The notes: generated by a model from the sequence alone, not told the origin. A DNA stretch of 38,939 nt from a virus (IMGVR_UViG_3300006738_000001:1-38939), one strand, 5' to 3'. Positions 1 to 7,349 are shown, counted from the stretch's first letter. Made by a program: numbers and translations.

Positions 1-85
1 AATGCGGCCTTACCAATCCTCATGGTGGTCGAGCAATCTGCGACAAATGCGCTAATAATCCTAATGAAATGTTGCGTATTACCAG
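1..85. repeat. Terminal direct repeat, left copy
   Basis: These 85 bases recur exactly at 38855-38939. The simplest reading is an assembly overlap of a circular or circularly permuted genome. The repeat falls inside a coding stretch that reads straight through the junction, which argues for true circular continuity. A genuine short terminal repeat of virion DNA is less likely but not excluded. Confidence 0.95.
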
Positions 86-149
86 ACATGAAGAAAATGT
101 TGCGGCCGACAACGATTGGCTGGTCAGTGCTGGTTGGGGGGAAATGTAA
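1..149 (+). CDS. C-terminal part of a small Cys-rich, probably zinc-binding protein
   Basis: The frame is open from the window edge to TAA at 147-149 and continues from the far end of the window through the 85-base overlap. The joined product contains KCGLTNPHGGRAICDKC, a C-x(13)-C-x2-C arrangement, with two further cysteines upstream, typical of small phage zinc-knuckle proteins. It ends in VSAGWGEM. No ATG, GTG or TTG exists in this frame after the upstream stop at 38749-38751, so the start is unexplained. The segment is visibly more AT-rich than its neighbours. Function unknown. Confidence 0.6.
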   Translation, partial: CGLTNPHGGRAICDKCANNPNEMLRITRHEENVAADNDWLVSAGWGEM

Positions 150-154
150 TAAGT

Positions 155-174
155 GGAAAAAGGAGAATGCCGAA
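155..174 (+). repeat. 20-bp direct repeat carrying a ribosome binding site, copy 2
   Basis: GGAAAAAGGAGAATGCCGAA is repeated exactly at 38769-38788. In the circle the two copies bracket about 220 bp that hold the Cys-rich ORF. This copy supplies the AAGGAG ribosome binding site for the gene starting at 174. The layout looks like insertion or duplication of a small cassette at a gene start. Confidence 0.85.
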
Positions 175-536
175 TGAAGAAGCCTCTTGATCTCTCAAAC
201 CTCGACGCCCCCGCCGCGGCCTTGGCCCTCTATGGGTTGGTCCGCAAAAAAGCCGAGATCCTCGGCATGAACCCCGATATCGAAACGGTGCTCTTAACCC
301 CGGAAGAAGGCGAAGCCCGGGGGTTCGGGAAAGCGTGGCGCGTAATGTGGGAAGCCGGTCCCTTCGAGTGGGGAGTGGGAATGTCAATGTCAAGTACCTT
401 CTCTTTCTCGGATTGGGAAGAGCGGTATGTCGGCGCCTACGATGAGAAGGGGGAGCCTGATGTTATCGGGATCCACTCGGGGAAAGATTGGTACCTAGAG
501 CCCCATTACAGGTTCGATGTGGGGTTCCCGGCATGA
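174..536 (+). CDS. Hypothetical protein, 120 aa
   Basis: The ATG at 174 is chosen because AAGGAG lies 8 bases upstream; an in-frame GTG at 153 would precede that site. The protein is soluble and acidic. An N-terminal helical part (LSNLDAPAAALALYGLVRKK) is followed by an aromatic-rich part with alternating short strands. I recognise no family. It overlaps the next gene by four bases (ATGA), implying translational coupling in the rightward early operon. Confidence 0.75.
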   Translation: MKKPLDLSNLDAPAAALALYGLVRKKAEILGMNPDIETVLLTPEEGEARGFGKAWRVMWEAGPFEWGVGMSMSSTFSFSDWEERYVGAYDEKGEPDVIGIHSGKDWYLEPHYRFDVGFPA

Positions 537-724
537 CCTACCATGTGGTTGTCACGATCCGGGAAGGAGTGATCGACGCGGAAGCAACGATCGCCACCTT
601 CCCCACAAAAGAAGAAGCGGTCGCGAACATGGCGGAAGAAATTATGTGGGAAGGAACGAAGACCGTCACGATCCTCGACAACGACGGCGAAGTCGTTGAC
701 GGGGCAGTTGGAACTTTCACCTAG
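533..724 (+). CDS. Hypothetical small protein, 63 aa
   Basis: It starts at the ATGA overlap with the preceding stop. The sequence reads as beta-strand (YHVVVTIREG), acidic helix (TKEEAVANMAEEI), then strands (KTVTILDNDGEVV), a compact alpha/beta fold of the kind common in phage early regions. There are no cysteines or membrane segments. Function unknown. Confidence 0.7.
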   Translation: MTYHVVVTIREGVIDAEATIATFPTKEEAVANMAEEIMWEGTKTVTILDNDGEVVDGAVGTFT

Positions 725-738
725 AAAGGAGATCGCGA

Positions 739-927
739 ATGGACGCCACTTTTAAGATGAGCATCTATCTCGGGAACGCCGCCTTCGATGAAGACGTTGC
801 CGGGGAGCTCTCGAAGATCCTCAGGCTCGCGGCCGTCAACATTGCCAACGGGAATGTCGGGGTCTTGAGCAACATCCGGGACGCCAACGGGAACACGATC
901 GGCGCCGCCGTTATTGTCAACGACTAG
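739..927 (+). CDS. Hypothetical small protein, 62 aa
   Basis: AAAGGAG at 725-731 precedes the ATG at the usual distance. The product (MDATFKMSIYLGNAAFDEDV...) is a small soluble alpha/beta protein ending in strand-forming residues (GAAVIVND). Similar short proteins occur as anonymous early genes in many phages. No motif points to a function. Confidence 0.75.
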   Translation: MDATFKMSIYLGNAAFDEDVAGELSKILRLAAVNIANGNVGVLSNIRDANGNTIGAAVIVND

Positions 928-939
928 GGGGGAGAGCCC

Positions 940-1062
940 ATGACCGTCACTTGCGAAAACCTCGAAGTTTTTGTCAAGACCGTCGCCGCCTTGGTGCGGG
1001 AAGGGATCTGCTTCGAGGCCGATACGAACAATTTTGTCATCACTCTGACCGGGGGATATTAG
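940..1062 (+). CDS. Hypothetical protein, 40 aa
   Basis: A GGGGGGAGAG ribosome binding site precedes the ATG at 940. The product (MTVTCENLEVFVKTVAALVR...) has an amphipathic helix followed by a short strand pair ending LTGGY. Its TAG at 1060-1062 abuts the ATG of the next gene at 1063, which supports real translation of this short frame. Function unknown. Confidence 0.65.
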   Translation: MTVTCENLEVFVKTVAALVREGICFEADTNNFVITLTGGY

Positions 1063-1380
1063 ATGCCAGCAACCACCCACGATTTCAAAGTCGGCGCCAT
1101 ACTGTACGCCTCTTGGGGGTACGATCAGACCAACGTCGATTTCTACGAAGTCACGGCGCTCGCCGGGAAGACAATGATCGTAATGCGCCCGATCGAGAGC
1201 GAGTGCGAGAGTAGCAAGCCGCCCCAGGATATGATGATCGCGAAGCCCGGGGCATTCACCGGGAAGCCCATGAGGAAAAGGGTCCACAAGCGAGGTTGGG
1301 TCAAGATGGCGAGTTACTCGAACGCCTACCCTTGGGACGGCACCCCGAAATACGAAACCTCTTTTGGATGGGGGCATTAA
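1063..1380 (+). CDS. Hypothetical protein, 105 aa
   Basis: It begins directly after the previous stop. The N-terminal half (FKVGAILYASWGYDQTNVDFYEVTALAGKTMIVMRPI) looks like a small beta-barrel seen as an uncharacterised protein in other phage early regions. The C-terminal half is basic (GKPMRKRVHKRGWVKM), compatible with nucleic-acid contact. That role is only inference. Confidence 0.75.
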   Translation: MPATTHDFKVGAILYASWGYDQTNVDFYEVTALAGKTMIVMRPIESECESSKPPQDMMIAKPGAFTGKPMRKRVHKRGWVKMASYSNAYPWDGTPKYETSFGWGH

Positions 1381-1381
1381 G

Positions 1382-1549
1382 ATGACAACAGAAGAAGCCT
1401 GGAAAATCGTGGGGAATAGCCCGAAATGGGCCCTGCGAAAAATGATCAAGGCGCTCTCGATGCACTCTTGGGCGAACACCCCGGAAGACAACGAGCGCCT
1501 CGAAGCGGCGAAGATCGCCGTTAAAACCAACAACCCTCGCTACGAATGA
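1382..1549 (+). CDS. Hypothetical helical protein, 55 aa
   Basis: The ATG at 1382 is preferred over an in-frame TTG at 1364, which lies inside the previous gene; GGGGG lies just upstream. The product (MTTEEAWKIVGNSPKWALRK...) is largely helical and ends in NNPRYE. Small helical proteins in this position are often modulators of host proteins, but nothing here is diagnostic. Confidence 0.65.
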   Translation: MTTEEAWKIVGNSPKWALRKMIKALSMHSWANTPEDNERLEAAKIAVKTNNPRYE

Positions 1550-1561
1550 AAGGAGAGAAAA

Positions 1562-1876
1562 ATGACTGAGAAAACCTACAAGATCTTAACCAAGCATACC
1601 TTCATCGAAGCCGCGATCGAAGGTGAAAAGATCGGGTTCAATCGGGCCCTCTCGCCGCTGGCTCTCGATGATGAGTTGCCCGACGATAAGGTCTTCCCGA
1701 TCATCGAAGTCATGCACCATGAGCATATCGCCGGGGAGCCGGTCGAGCTCCACTATCGGGTAAAGGTCGTACTCCCGAGCTCCGAAACGGTGCTCATGGA
1801 TATGACCACGGCAACCTACCACGCCTTGCCCGAGGTTGTGGTGAACCATCCTGATAAAGAAGGAGATCCCGCATGA
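1562..1876 (+). CDS. Hypothetical acidic protein, 104 aa
   Basis: AAAGGAGAG precedes the ATG. The protein is acidic and soluble, with a helical N-terminal third and strand-rich remainder (ELHYRVKVVLPSSETVLMD). It overlaps the next gene by four bases. I recognise no family. Confidence 0.7.
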   Translation: MTEKTYKILTKHTFIEAAIEGEKIGFNRALSPLALDDELPDDKVFPIIEVMHHEHIAGEPVELHYRVKVVLPSSETVLMDMTTATYHALPEVVVNHPDKEGDPA

Positions 1877-2238
1877 GGCATCCTGACGATATCGCGGATG
1901 AAATGGCTTACGCTTGTGGCCCCCGCAATGAATACGCCGCGGCCTTCGAGGTTTCCAATCTGAGGCACTCGGCGGCAAATATGTTGCCCCCGATCCCCCC
2001 GGGAATGTTCGCGGTCGTCTGCGAGGCGATCGCCTACTGCCCGATCACTGACGCAACGCTTCATTCCCCGCATAGGGAACTCAAGGGGATCTACGGATCT
2101 CGCCGCGTTGCCGAGTATCACCGGGACAAGATCGAAGAGGAGCTCTACGAAGCCAAGGGGGAAGCATGGGCCTACGTTCTGCCCAAGCTCCCGGCAAAAG
2201 AGCCCGAGCCGCTCGACTTCGATGATATCCCGTTTTGA
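1873..2238 (+). CDS. Hypothetical protein with an SSB-like C-terminal tip, 121 aa
   Basis: It starts at an ATGA overlap, with AAGGAG upstream. The body is helical, with two cysteine-containing segments, and shows no OB-fold pattern. The last residues, EPEPLDFDDIPF, are nearly identical to the acidic tip of bacterial SSB (E. coli ends DFDDDIPF), the peptide that docks RecO, RecQ, PriA, exonuclease I and others. The next functional genes are YqaJ and RecT, so recruitment or competition at recombination forks is a reasonable inference. A chance tail cannot be excluded. Confidence 0.75.
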   Translation: MRHPDDIADEMAYACGPRNEYAAAFEVSNLRHSAANMLPPIPPGMFAVVCEAIAYCPITDATLHSPHRELKGIYGSRRVAEYHRDKIEEELYEAKGEAWAYVLPKLPAKEPEPLDFDDIPF

Positions 2239-2241
2239 TCC

Positions 2242-2268
2242 TTGACGCCGCGGGCGCCGGGATATACT
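2242..2268 (+). promoter_or_regulatory. Weak candidate promoter ahead of the recombination genes
   Basis: TTGACG at 2242-2247 and TATACT at 2263-2268 are separated by 15 bases, shorter than the usual 16-18. They lie just after the stop at 2238 and before the ATG at 2299. A separate transcript for the YqaJ-RecT module is plausible, but readthrough would also serve. Confidence 0.3.
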
Positions 2269-2298
2269 TTCATCCATCGAACAGATTGGGGAAACAGC

Positions 2299-2436
2299 AT
2301 GAACGATAAAGATACACCCCCGCCCGAGAAATCGGATCTTGCGATCGCCATCGATGAGATCCAGACCGAGCGCGAGGATCGCGAAGAAGCGGAAGCCGAG
2401 CGTCTTCACAACCTCTCACTGAAAGATCCATCATGA
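2299..2436 (+). CDS. Hypothetical charged peptide, 45 aa
   Basis: The ATG at 2299 follows GGGGAAACAGC, a usable ribosome binding site; an in-frame TTG at 2242 overlaps the candidate promoter and is less likely. The product is very charged and probably a single helix (IDEIQTEREDREEAEAERLH). It overlaps the next gene by ATGA. Function unknown. Confidence 0.6.
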   Translation: MNDKDTPPPEKSDLAIAIDEIQTEREDREEAEAERLHNLSLKDPS

Positions 2437-2606
2437 TCATGACCATGTTGCGCCGCCTCTGGCGCGGAAACAAAAGACCGGCCGCGGCGCGGGCCTGCTA
2501 CCTGAGATCCCTCGCCGCGATCGAAGTATGTGGAAACAAATACGATGGGCAATGGGCCCTGAGATTTTCAGAACAGGAGAAGAAATATGGTCGGAAAACT
2601 GACTGA
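2433..2606 (+). CDS. Hypothetical basic protein, 57 aa
   Basis: It is coupled to the previous gene by an ATGA overlap and runs 20 bases into the YqaJ gene. The N-terminus (MIMTMLRRLWRGNKRPAAAR) is strongly basic and amphipathic. The rest includes GNKYDGQWALRFSEQE, resembling small phage proteins of unknown role found beside recombination genes. Confidence 0.6.
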   Translation: MIMTMLRRLWRGNKRPAAARACYLRSLAAIEVCGNKYDGQWALRFSEQEKKYGRKTD

Positions 2607-3543
2607 CGATCGAGTTGCGTCTGCCAGCCGCGTCCCCGGGATCCTCGGAAAGTCTCCTTGGTCAACGCCCAACGAGGAGCTCCAATTTTCCCTGGATGCC
2701 ATCGATGACAAGCCGCACGGTTGGAGCGGAAGCGAAGCCGCAGATTGGGGTAATAGGCTCGAAACGGCAATCCTTATCGAAGGATCCAAGCGCCTCGGGC
2801 TCGGCAACGTCGAGACTGAATTCGAGCGAGCCGTGATCCATGACAAGATCCCCCTGCAAGCGAGCCTCGACGGGCTCGGGGAAGGGGACGGCCGCGTGAT
2901 CACAGCGGCGAAGACCAGCATCGACGGGATCTACGTTGTCGGTGCGGATGAGATCAAGCTTGAGGGGATCGGCGTTCTCGAAGCCAAGCTTACCCGAGAC
3001 CGGCCAGAAAGCGAGCCCGCGTTGTATCGCGGCCCGATCCAGTTGCAAGCGCAAATGATGTGCTTGCCGCGAGCAGTACGGTGGGGCGCGATCATGGTGC
3101 TCTACGGCGGCGTTGAACTAAGGATCTTTTTGTATCCGCCTCACCCGGGGACGATGACGGCGATCAAGGATGCCGTGCTCGACTTCGATCGGCGGATCCG
3201 GGAGAAGGATTACTATCCCTTGGCCTCATCCGCGGACGGCAATGTCGTTTATCCTTACGCTGAGAAGGCGCCCGCGATCGAGCTCCCGGATGAAATGATA
3301 GGGGTGCTTCAAGAGCGAGCCGCCGCGTGGAATGATATGTTAGCAAGCGAAGCGGCGGTCGAGCGGGCCGACATCAAGCTCAAGGAATGCCTCGGAAACC
3401 ATGAGCGCGGAACGTCCCCCGGGTTCGAGGTTGCTTGGCCCATGCGGAACTATAAAGCGCGGCCCGAGAAGACAACCCCGGCGAAAGAAGCCTATTCGAT
3501 CAGGCAAACGAAACTCAGGGTCAAGGAGATCCTAGAATTTTAG
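2587..3543 (+). CDS. YqaJ-family phage exonuclease
   Basis: This 318-residue protein matches the YqaJ viral recombinase / lambda exonuclease fold, a PD-(D/E)XK nuclease that resects double-stranded DNA ends. Visible landmarks are an early acidic helix (GSEAADWGNRLETAI), the catalytic strand GVLEAKLTRD near residue 137, and the QLQAQMM helix. The partner RecT gene starts 28 bases downstream, the standard exonuclease-annealase pair for recombination-dependent replication and repair. AGGAG upstream supports the ATG at 2587. Length is normal for the family. Confidence 0.9.
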   Translation: MVGKLTDDRVASASRVPGILGKSPWSTPNEELQFSLDAIDDKPHGWSGSEAADWGNRLETAILIEGSKRLGLGNVETEFERAVIHDKIPLQASLDGLGEGDGRVITAAKTSIDGIYVVGADEIKLEGIGVLEAKLTRDRPESEPALYRGPIQLQAQMMCLPRAVRWGAIMVLYGGVELRIFLYPPHPGTMTAIKDAVLDFDRRIREKDYYPLASSADGNVVYPYAEKAPAIELPDEMIGVLQERAAAWNDMLASEAAVERADIKLKECLGNHERGTSPGFEVAWPMRNYKARPEKTTPAKEAYSIRQTKLRVKEILEF

Positions 3544-3571
3544 CGATCAACGAAATAGAGGAAATGAAATC

Positions 3572-4588
3572 ATGACAAAAGATGTTTCCGTTTACGCCGC
3601 GCCGACAACCGCGGCCCTTGTGCCCGCCAACATGACCGAGGCGCTCGCATTGGCCGAGGTCATGTCGAAAGGAAAAATGGTCCCGGTGCATTTGCAGAAA
3701 GACCCCGCAACGTGCTTGATGGTCATCGAGCAATCGATGCGTTGGGGCATGAGCCCGTTCGCCGTCGCGCAATCAACAAGCTCGATCCACGGCAAGCTCA
3801 TGTTCGAGGGCAAGCTGATTGCCGGGGTTGTCAACGCCAACGGCAAATTGAAAAAGCGCCTCGACTATCGATACGAGGGCGAGAGCACCGCCCGCAAGGT
3901 TATCGTTTCGGGAACGCTCCAAGGCGAAGACGATCCCCGGATCATCGAAGTCGAATACGCCAAGGCGAAGACGTCGAACGATACTTGGATCAAACAGCCC
4001 GATCAAATGCTCGCCTATCATGGCGTCCGCGTGTGGGCCCGCCGCCATACCCCGGAATTGATGCTCGGCATCTACGCGCCCGAGGAGTTTGGCGCTGAGA
4101 AAGTCGCCCATCCCGACAAGCTGGCCGATATCACCCCAGAAGACAGTGGATTGGATGTTTTTGGGCTGTCAAACAAGATGGGCCTTAGCCAGGATCCCCA
4201 AAATGGGCCCTCTGTGGGCGAGCCTGAGGCCCCGGCCCCTACCCCACCCGAGGGGGCCGAGGCTGGCACTCCTTTGGCATCTGGTGTAGGCGATTTTTTG
4301 ATGATCCTGCCCGCCAGCAATAACATCGATGAAGCTCAGTTTTCCTACGCCTCACCGCAAGCATGGGCAGACGTCTTCGCGCAGATCATGGATCAGATCC
4401 GCTCGAACAAGGATCTCGAATATGTTGGGCGGCGCCATGACCTCGCCGAATTCAAAAAGGCAAACGATGAGATCCTCGACCGGCTCAAGAATGAGCTCCC
4501 GAGCGGCCATAAATTCTTGGCCGATACATATCGGAAGGCGATCAAGTCTCTTTCCGCAAAAGCCAAGCAAGAAAAGGATGCGCCATGA
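3572..4588 (+). CDS. recT: RecT-family single-strand annealing protein
   Basis: The 338-residue product has the RecT core: an N-terminal LALAEVMSKGKMVPVHL segment, SMRWGMSPFAVAQS, GKLMFEGKLIAG, and the strongly conserved block MLAYHGVRVWARRHTPELMLGIY. It would coat the 3' overhangs made by the neighbouring YqaJ exonuclease and anneal homologous strands. A Pro/Glu-rich linker around residues 208-235 separates the core from a helical C-terminal region. GAGGAAATG lies upstream of the ATG, and the stop overlaps the next ATG. Confidence 0.93.
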   Translation: MTKDVSVYAAPTTAALVPANMTEALALAEVMSKGKMVPVHLQKDPATCLMVIEQSMRWGMSPFAVAQSTSSIHGKLMFEGKLIAGVVNANGKLKKRLDYRYEGESTARKVIVSGTLQGEDDPRIIEVEYAKAKTSNDTWIKQPDQMLAYHGVRVWARRHTPELMLGIYAPEEFGAEKVAHPDKLADITPEDSGLDVFGLSNKMGLSQDPQNGPSVGEPEAPAPTPPEGAEAGTPLASGVGDFLMILPASNNIDEAQFSYASPQAWADVFAQIMDQIRSNKDLEYVGRRHDLAEFKKANDEILDRLKNELPSGHKFLADTYRKAIKSLSAKAKQEKDAP

Positions 4589-4908
4589 GATCCGCAATCA
4601 CTCCCCGGCAAAACGAAATGTTCACATTCCTCAAAAGCTATATCGCGGCTCATGGGATCTCCCCAACCTTCGCCGAATGCCAAGAGGCGCTCGGCATGAA
4701 GTCGAAAAACCAAGTCACAAAAACCTTGGTCGGGCTCGAACAACGGCAATACATCCGCCGCTTCAAATTCCTCAACCGCGGGATCGAGATCGTCAGTGAG
4801 GGGGATGCCGAAACAAAACGGCTTCGCGAGATCGAGGTTGCCGCCCGGGTTTATACGCGAACCCTCAACGCAAACGACTTCGCAATCCTCAAGGAGCTCG
4901 TTGCGTGA
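4585..4908 (+). CDS. LexA-type winged-helix DNA-binding protein without peptidase domain
   Basis: Residues 4-60 follow the LexA DNA-binding domain: ITPRQNEMFTFLKSYIAAHG, SPTFAECQEALGMKS, then QVTKTLVGLEQRQYIRR. LexA has the same helix order before its self-cleaving domain. Here the protein stops at 107 residues with a short helical tail and lacks the Ser-Lys peptidase part. It could be a non-cleavable regulator of phage genes or a competitor for SOS operators. It overlaps both recT and the following membrane peptide by four bases. Confidence 0.8.
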   Translation: MRSAITPRQNEMFTFLKSYIAAHGISPTFAECQEALGMKSKNQVTKTLVGLEQRQYIRRFKFLNRGIEIVSEGDAETKRLREIEVAARVYTRTLNANDFAILKELVA

Positions 4909-5099
4909 ATTCCCCCCTGACAATCCTCGCGCTTATGTGCACGATCGGGATCCTCGGGGGGGCAAGCTTTGGACTGACGGCCGCGTTACTCAAAGTTCAT
5001 AACGAATGCCTTGACGATCGAAGAGAGCTCTCCCGCCTGAGGATAGAAAACGCGATCACGCAAATCGCCATCGACAAACTCCATCGAAGGATCCAATAA
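4905..5099 (+). CDS. Small membrane protein with coiled-coil tail, 64 aa
   Basis: It starts with GTG overlapping the preceding TGA. One transmembrane helix (LTILALMCTIGILGGASFG) is followed by a charged coiled coil (RRELSRLRIENAITQI). It is the last gene of the rightward arm. It might be a superinfection-exclusion or accessory lysis peptide, but that is speculative. Confidence 0.6.
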   Translation: MNSPLTILALMCTIGILGGASFGLTAALLKVHNECLDDRRELSRLRIENAITQIAIDKLHRRIQ

Positions 5100-5133
5100 A
5101 TGCAACCCGGAGATACCTTATGAAGACTTTAAC

Positions 5134-5159
5134 ATGATGAAAATAGGAACCATCATTTT
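5134..5159 (+). terminator. Weak terminator-like hairpin between converging arms
   Basis: ATGATG (5134-5139) can pair with CATCAT (5151-5156) across an 11-base loop, followed by TTT. It sits exactly where the rightward and leftward arms converge. The stem is short and AT-rich, so the call is tentative. Nothing else is seen in 5100-5152. Confidence 0.3.
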
Positions 5160-5569
5160 GCCTTCCCCCGCATTTTCTCAAAGGATCTAAACGCGCCAAG
5201 GCCGAGCAATGACATTACGATCGATATCAACGCCTCGGTGCCCCCGAGCGCGGGCGGCGGCGCGGCCCCCGGGGCCCATATCTTTTGTCCCCAAGACAGG
5301 AGATCGAAGAGGATGAAATGCCATGCGAGCGCGAGCCCGCAAACCCATCCAATGAACGGGCGCCAACCGGCAACGAAAAGGGATCGATGCCCCGCCTCGA
5401 CTTTGTTGAGCTCGATCTGAGCAATCGAGGGCTCCATCATCATCTTCGCCTTGAGGATCTCGGCCGCTTGCTTTTCCTCATCAGTCTCGACAAACTTGTC
5501 GATGATGTTCGCAACACCCTCGGCCGCGGAGATCACCCCGCCGCCAACGATCGAACTAAAAAACCCCAT
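5153..5569 (-). CDS. Holin of the GTA / 3TM type
   Basis: The 138-residue protein starts MGFFSSIVGGGVISAAEGVA, has a charged middle (VETDEEKQAAEILKAKM) and then membrane segments around WRPFIGWVCGLALAWHFILF and ALISIVMSLLGLGAF, ending basic (EKMRGKAK). This fits the 3TM holin family known from gene transfer agents of alphaproteobacteria. It would permeabilise the inner membrane and release the endolysin encoded immediately upstream, which it overlaps by 14 bases. It is the last gene of the leftward arm. Confidence 0.8.
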   Translation of the reverse strand: MGFFSSIVGGGVISAAEGVANIIDKFVETDEEKQAAEILKAKMMMEPSIAQIELNKVEAGHRSLFVAGWRPFIGWVCGLALAWHFILFDLLSWGQKIWAPGAAPPPALGGTEALISIVMSLLGLGAFRSFEKMRGKAK

Positions 5570-5948
5570 CTTCGATCTCCTCTAGCAATTCAAAATGCGG
5601 GGCGTCGTAGAACGTTTTGAAATCCCCGCCCCACTTGATCCTGATTTCGAGTGCCGCCGCAACGCCGAGCATATAATGACCGAGCCGTGATTGAAGTAAT
5701 TTGTTCGAGTATTGCGACGGCCAAGGGACAAGATCCATCGCTCGACTAGGGAGTAAGTTGTGGGGGGATTGCCCCCATTCGGCCTTAGAATGCCCGCTCT
5801 CGAAAGCGGCGGTTTGATCGTGTTTATTTCGATGCCCGCAAACGACCGAAAAATCAAAGTCCCGGATCGCTACCTCGGCCAATTTAATTAAGGTCGGATG
5901 GCACATTGCGAGCCGCTTCCGGGACGTCGTTCCAAAAGAGTAGGTCAC
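5556..5948 (-). CDS. M15-family peptidoglycan endopeptidase (endolysin)
   Basis: This 130-residue protein is a single zinc-peptidase domain of the M15 family (T5 endolysin / D-Ala-D-Ala carboxypeptidase relatives). The conserved SVVCGHRN segment is followed by SPHNLLPSRAMD, giving zinc ligands His63 and Asp72, and by APHFEL with the third ligand His118. It cleaves peptide stems of the wall. There is no signal peptide, so release depends on the adjacent holin. The GTG start overlaps the upstream TGA (GTGA). Confidence 0.88.
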   Translation of the reverse strand: MTYSFGTTSRKRLAMCHPTLIKLAEVAIRDFDFSVVCGHRNKHDQTAAFESGHSKAEWGQSPHNLLPSRAMDLVPWPSQYSNKLLQSRLGHYMLGVAAALEIRIKWGGDFKTFYDAPHFELLEEIEDGVF

Positions 5949-6061
5949 TTCTTCCGCGCCACCCGTATCACCGCGGCAAGCATGACAATCGCTACTGATG
6001 TCAGGATGATGCCAATGCCTTCGCCAAGCGTGATCGCTGCGAATGTTTGGAGGAACGTCAT
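5945..6061 (-). CDS. Single-pass membrane peptide, 38 aa
   Basis: MTFLQTFAAITLGEGIGIIL begins a peptide with one transmembrane helix continuing through TSVAIVMLAAVI and ending in the basic RVARKK. It is locked in place by overlaps on both sides: its ATG overlaps the upstream TGA and its TGA overlaps the endolysin GTG. Position suggests an accessory lysis role such as a holin partner or antiholin. No family is recognised. Confidence 0.65.
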   Translation of the reverse strand: MTFLQTFAAITLGEGIGIILTSVAIVMLAAVIRVARKK

Positions 6062-6657
6062 GGATAGCCCATGCCTTTCAACCCCACGGCTTTCAACGTC
6101 TTTTCTACGTCGTCAATTGTAGCACCGAGGGCGGCATCATAAGCAGTTAAAATCGCATACATTTTACCATTTTGCGAGGTGTGAACTATTGACGTAACAT
6201 TATCTTCAATTGCTCTCACTAGGATATCCACCACGCGCTGATGCCACTTATTGAAGTCGTTGATGAACGCGCTTGATATCCCCTCTCGTTTTGCATCTGC
6301 AATGTAATCCGTCACCGTTTCACTTAGGTTGTGTGACAATAAGGCGTGCATTTCAGAGTCCGACAATTCATTAAAGTCTGTGGCCTTAACCAGTTTTTCC
6401 AGACCATCTTGGAAAGCAGCAAACTTAATCGTTAAGAATTTCTTAGCCGTTGCTGTTACATTCAGTTGCGGAATAACAAGTTGCAGCCAAGTATCTGCAT
6501 GGGTAAAGAGCGAATGATTTAATAGTACGGCCCGGTTGATTTCACCTGATGCCAATTCTTGTCGTTCAAGATGATTTTGTACCAGTAGCACGCCCATTGG
6601 ACTGAACCCTGTAATGGCCGCGACTGCAATCATGGCGATATTCTTTGTCAAAGTCAT
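6058..6657 (-). CDS. Hypothetical membrane-anchored protein in the lysis region, 199 aa
   Basis: An N-terminal hydrophobic segment (IAMIAVAAITGFSPMGVLLV) could be an anchor or signal. The rest is helical and soluble, with no recognised motif. The gene is clearly AT-richer than the recombination and structural genes and uses codons that are rare elsewhere, suggesting recent acquisition. Its stop overlaps the start of the small membrane peptide, so it is cotranslated with the lysis genes. Confidence 0.7.
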   Translation of the reverse strand: MTLTKNIAMIAVAAITGFSPMGVLLVQNHLERQELASGEINRAVLLNHSLFTHADTWLQLVIPQLNVTATAKKFLTIKFAAFQDGLEKLVKATDFNELSDSEMHALLSHNLSETVTDYIADAKREGISSAFINDFNKWHQRVVDILVRAIEDNVTSIVHTSQNGKMYAILTAYDAALGATIDDVEKTLKAVGLKGMGYP

Positions 6658-6669
6658 TAGACTAGGCTA

Positions 6670-6999
6670 TTACTCATTTTTCCCGCCATTTTGTTTTCTT
6701 AGTTCAAACAGAATTGACTTGATGTCTCGCTGCATTTCTTTTTGTTCTTCCCTAATAATCTCTACGACTGTCGCGACCCGGATTTGATCCTTTTGGGCCT
6801 CATTGATAGCAACATCTTGTCTTGCGTTAATCTTCGCCCCGTCCTCGGCCGTGAGGTACGTCGTCCCGGCAATGAACGCAATCCCTAGCAGGGATAAAAC
6901 GACGGTAAGCGGTAGATGCTTAATGACTGTACCAGGAACATATTTTAATGCTCCATCACTTACTGGACGCAGATGGCAATCGTTGCAGGGATCAACCAT
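6670..6999 (-). CDS. Membrane protein with coiled-coil tail, 109 aa
   Basis: The N-terminus carries a CNDCH pair of cysteines, followed by one transmembrane helix (LPLTVVLSLLGIAFIAGTTYL) and a long charged coiled coil ending RDIKSILFELRKQNGGKNE. The arrangement resembles inner-membrane spanin subunits, but no outer-membrane lipoprotein partner is visible. It is AT-rich like its neighbour. An accessory lysis role is inferred from position only. Confidence 0.65.
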   Translation of the reverse strand: MVDPCNDCHLRPVSDGALKYVPGTVIKHLPLTVVLSLLGIAFIAGTTYLTAEDGAKINARQDVAINEAQKDQIRVATVVEIIREEQKEMQRDIKSILFELRKQNGGKNE

Positions 7000-7031
7000 A
7001 ATCTCATTCCGATTGTCTGAGTTGTTCTATA

Positions 7032-7340
7032 TCACTCACCAGCCTTTGGATTGTCAGCCTTAACTTTAGCAACAACGGCCAGCATAGCCTCAGTCTCGGG
7101 GAGAGGGGTCTTACCTAGCCTCTTATCTTCGGCAAACTGCTTCCAGATCACATCAAGCTGATCCCCTATTGCAGGGTTCTGGTTTGTCCTTGTGGAGGCC
7201 ACCTTCCTCGCGGCGGCGCGGGCTGGCGTATCAGGCACATGAGAAGCTGTGCGCTCCACCGCTTCAGCCTCTTCCTCGGCGGTATAAGGGACTAACTTAC
7301 GCCCCCCTTGCCCATCAGATTGATTTTTATAGAGTGTCAT
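7032..7340 (-). CDS. Small helical tail-associated protein, possible fibre-assembly helper
   Basis: This 102-residue helical protein has GRKLVPYTAEEEAEAVER near its start and IGDQLDVIWKQFAEDKRLGK later, a layout seen in small proteins encoded after phage tail fibres. It lies directly after the 246-residue tail protein, mirroring the two upstream tail-protein/helper pairs, although its sequence is only loosely like theirs. A role in folding or attaching the tail protein is inferred. Confidence 0.65.
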   Translation of the reverse strand: MTLYKNQSDGQGGRKLVPYTAEEEAEAVERTASHVPDTPARAAARKVASTRTNQNPAIGDQLDVIWKQFAEDKRLGKTPLPETEAMLAVVAKVKADNPKAGE

Positions 7341-7349
7341 CGTTTTCTC

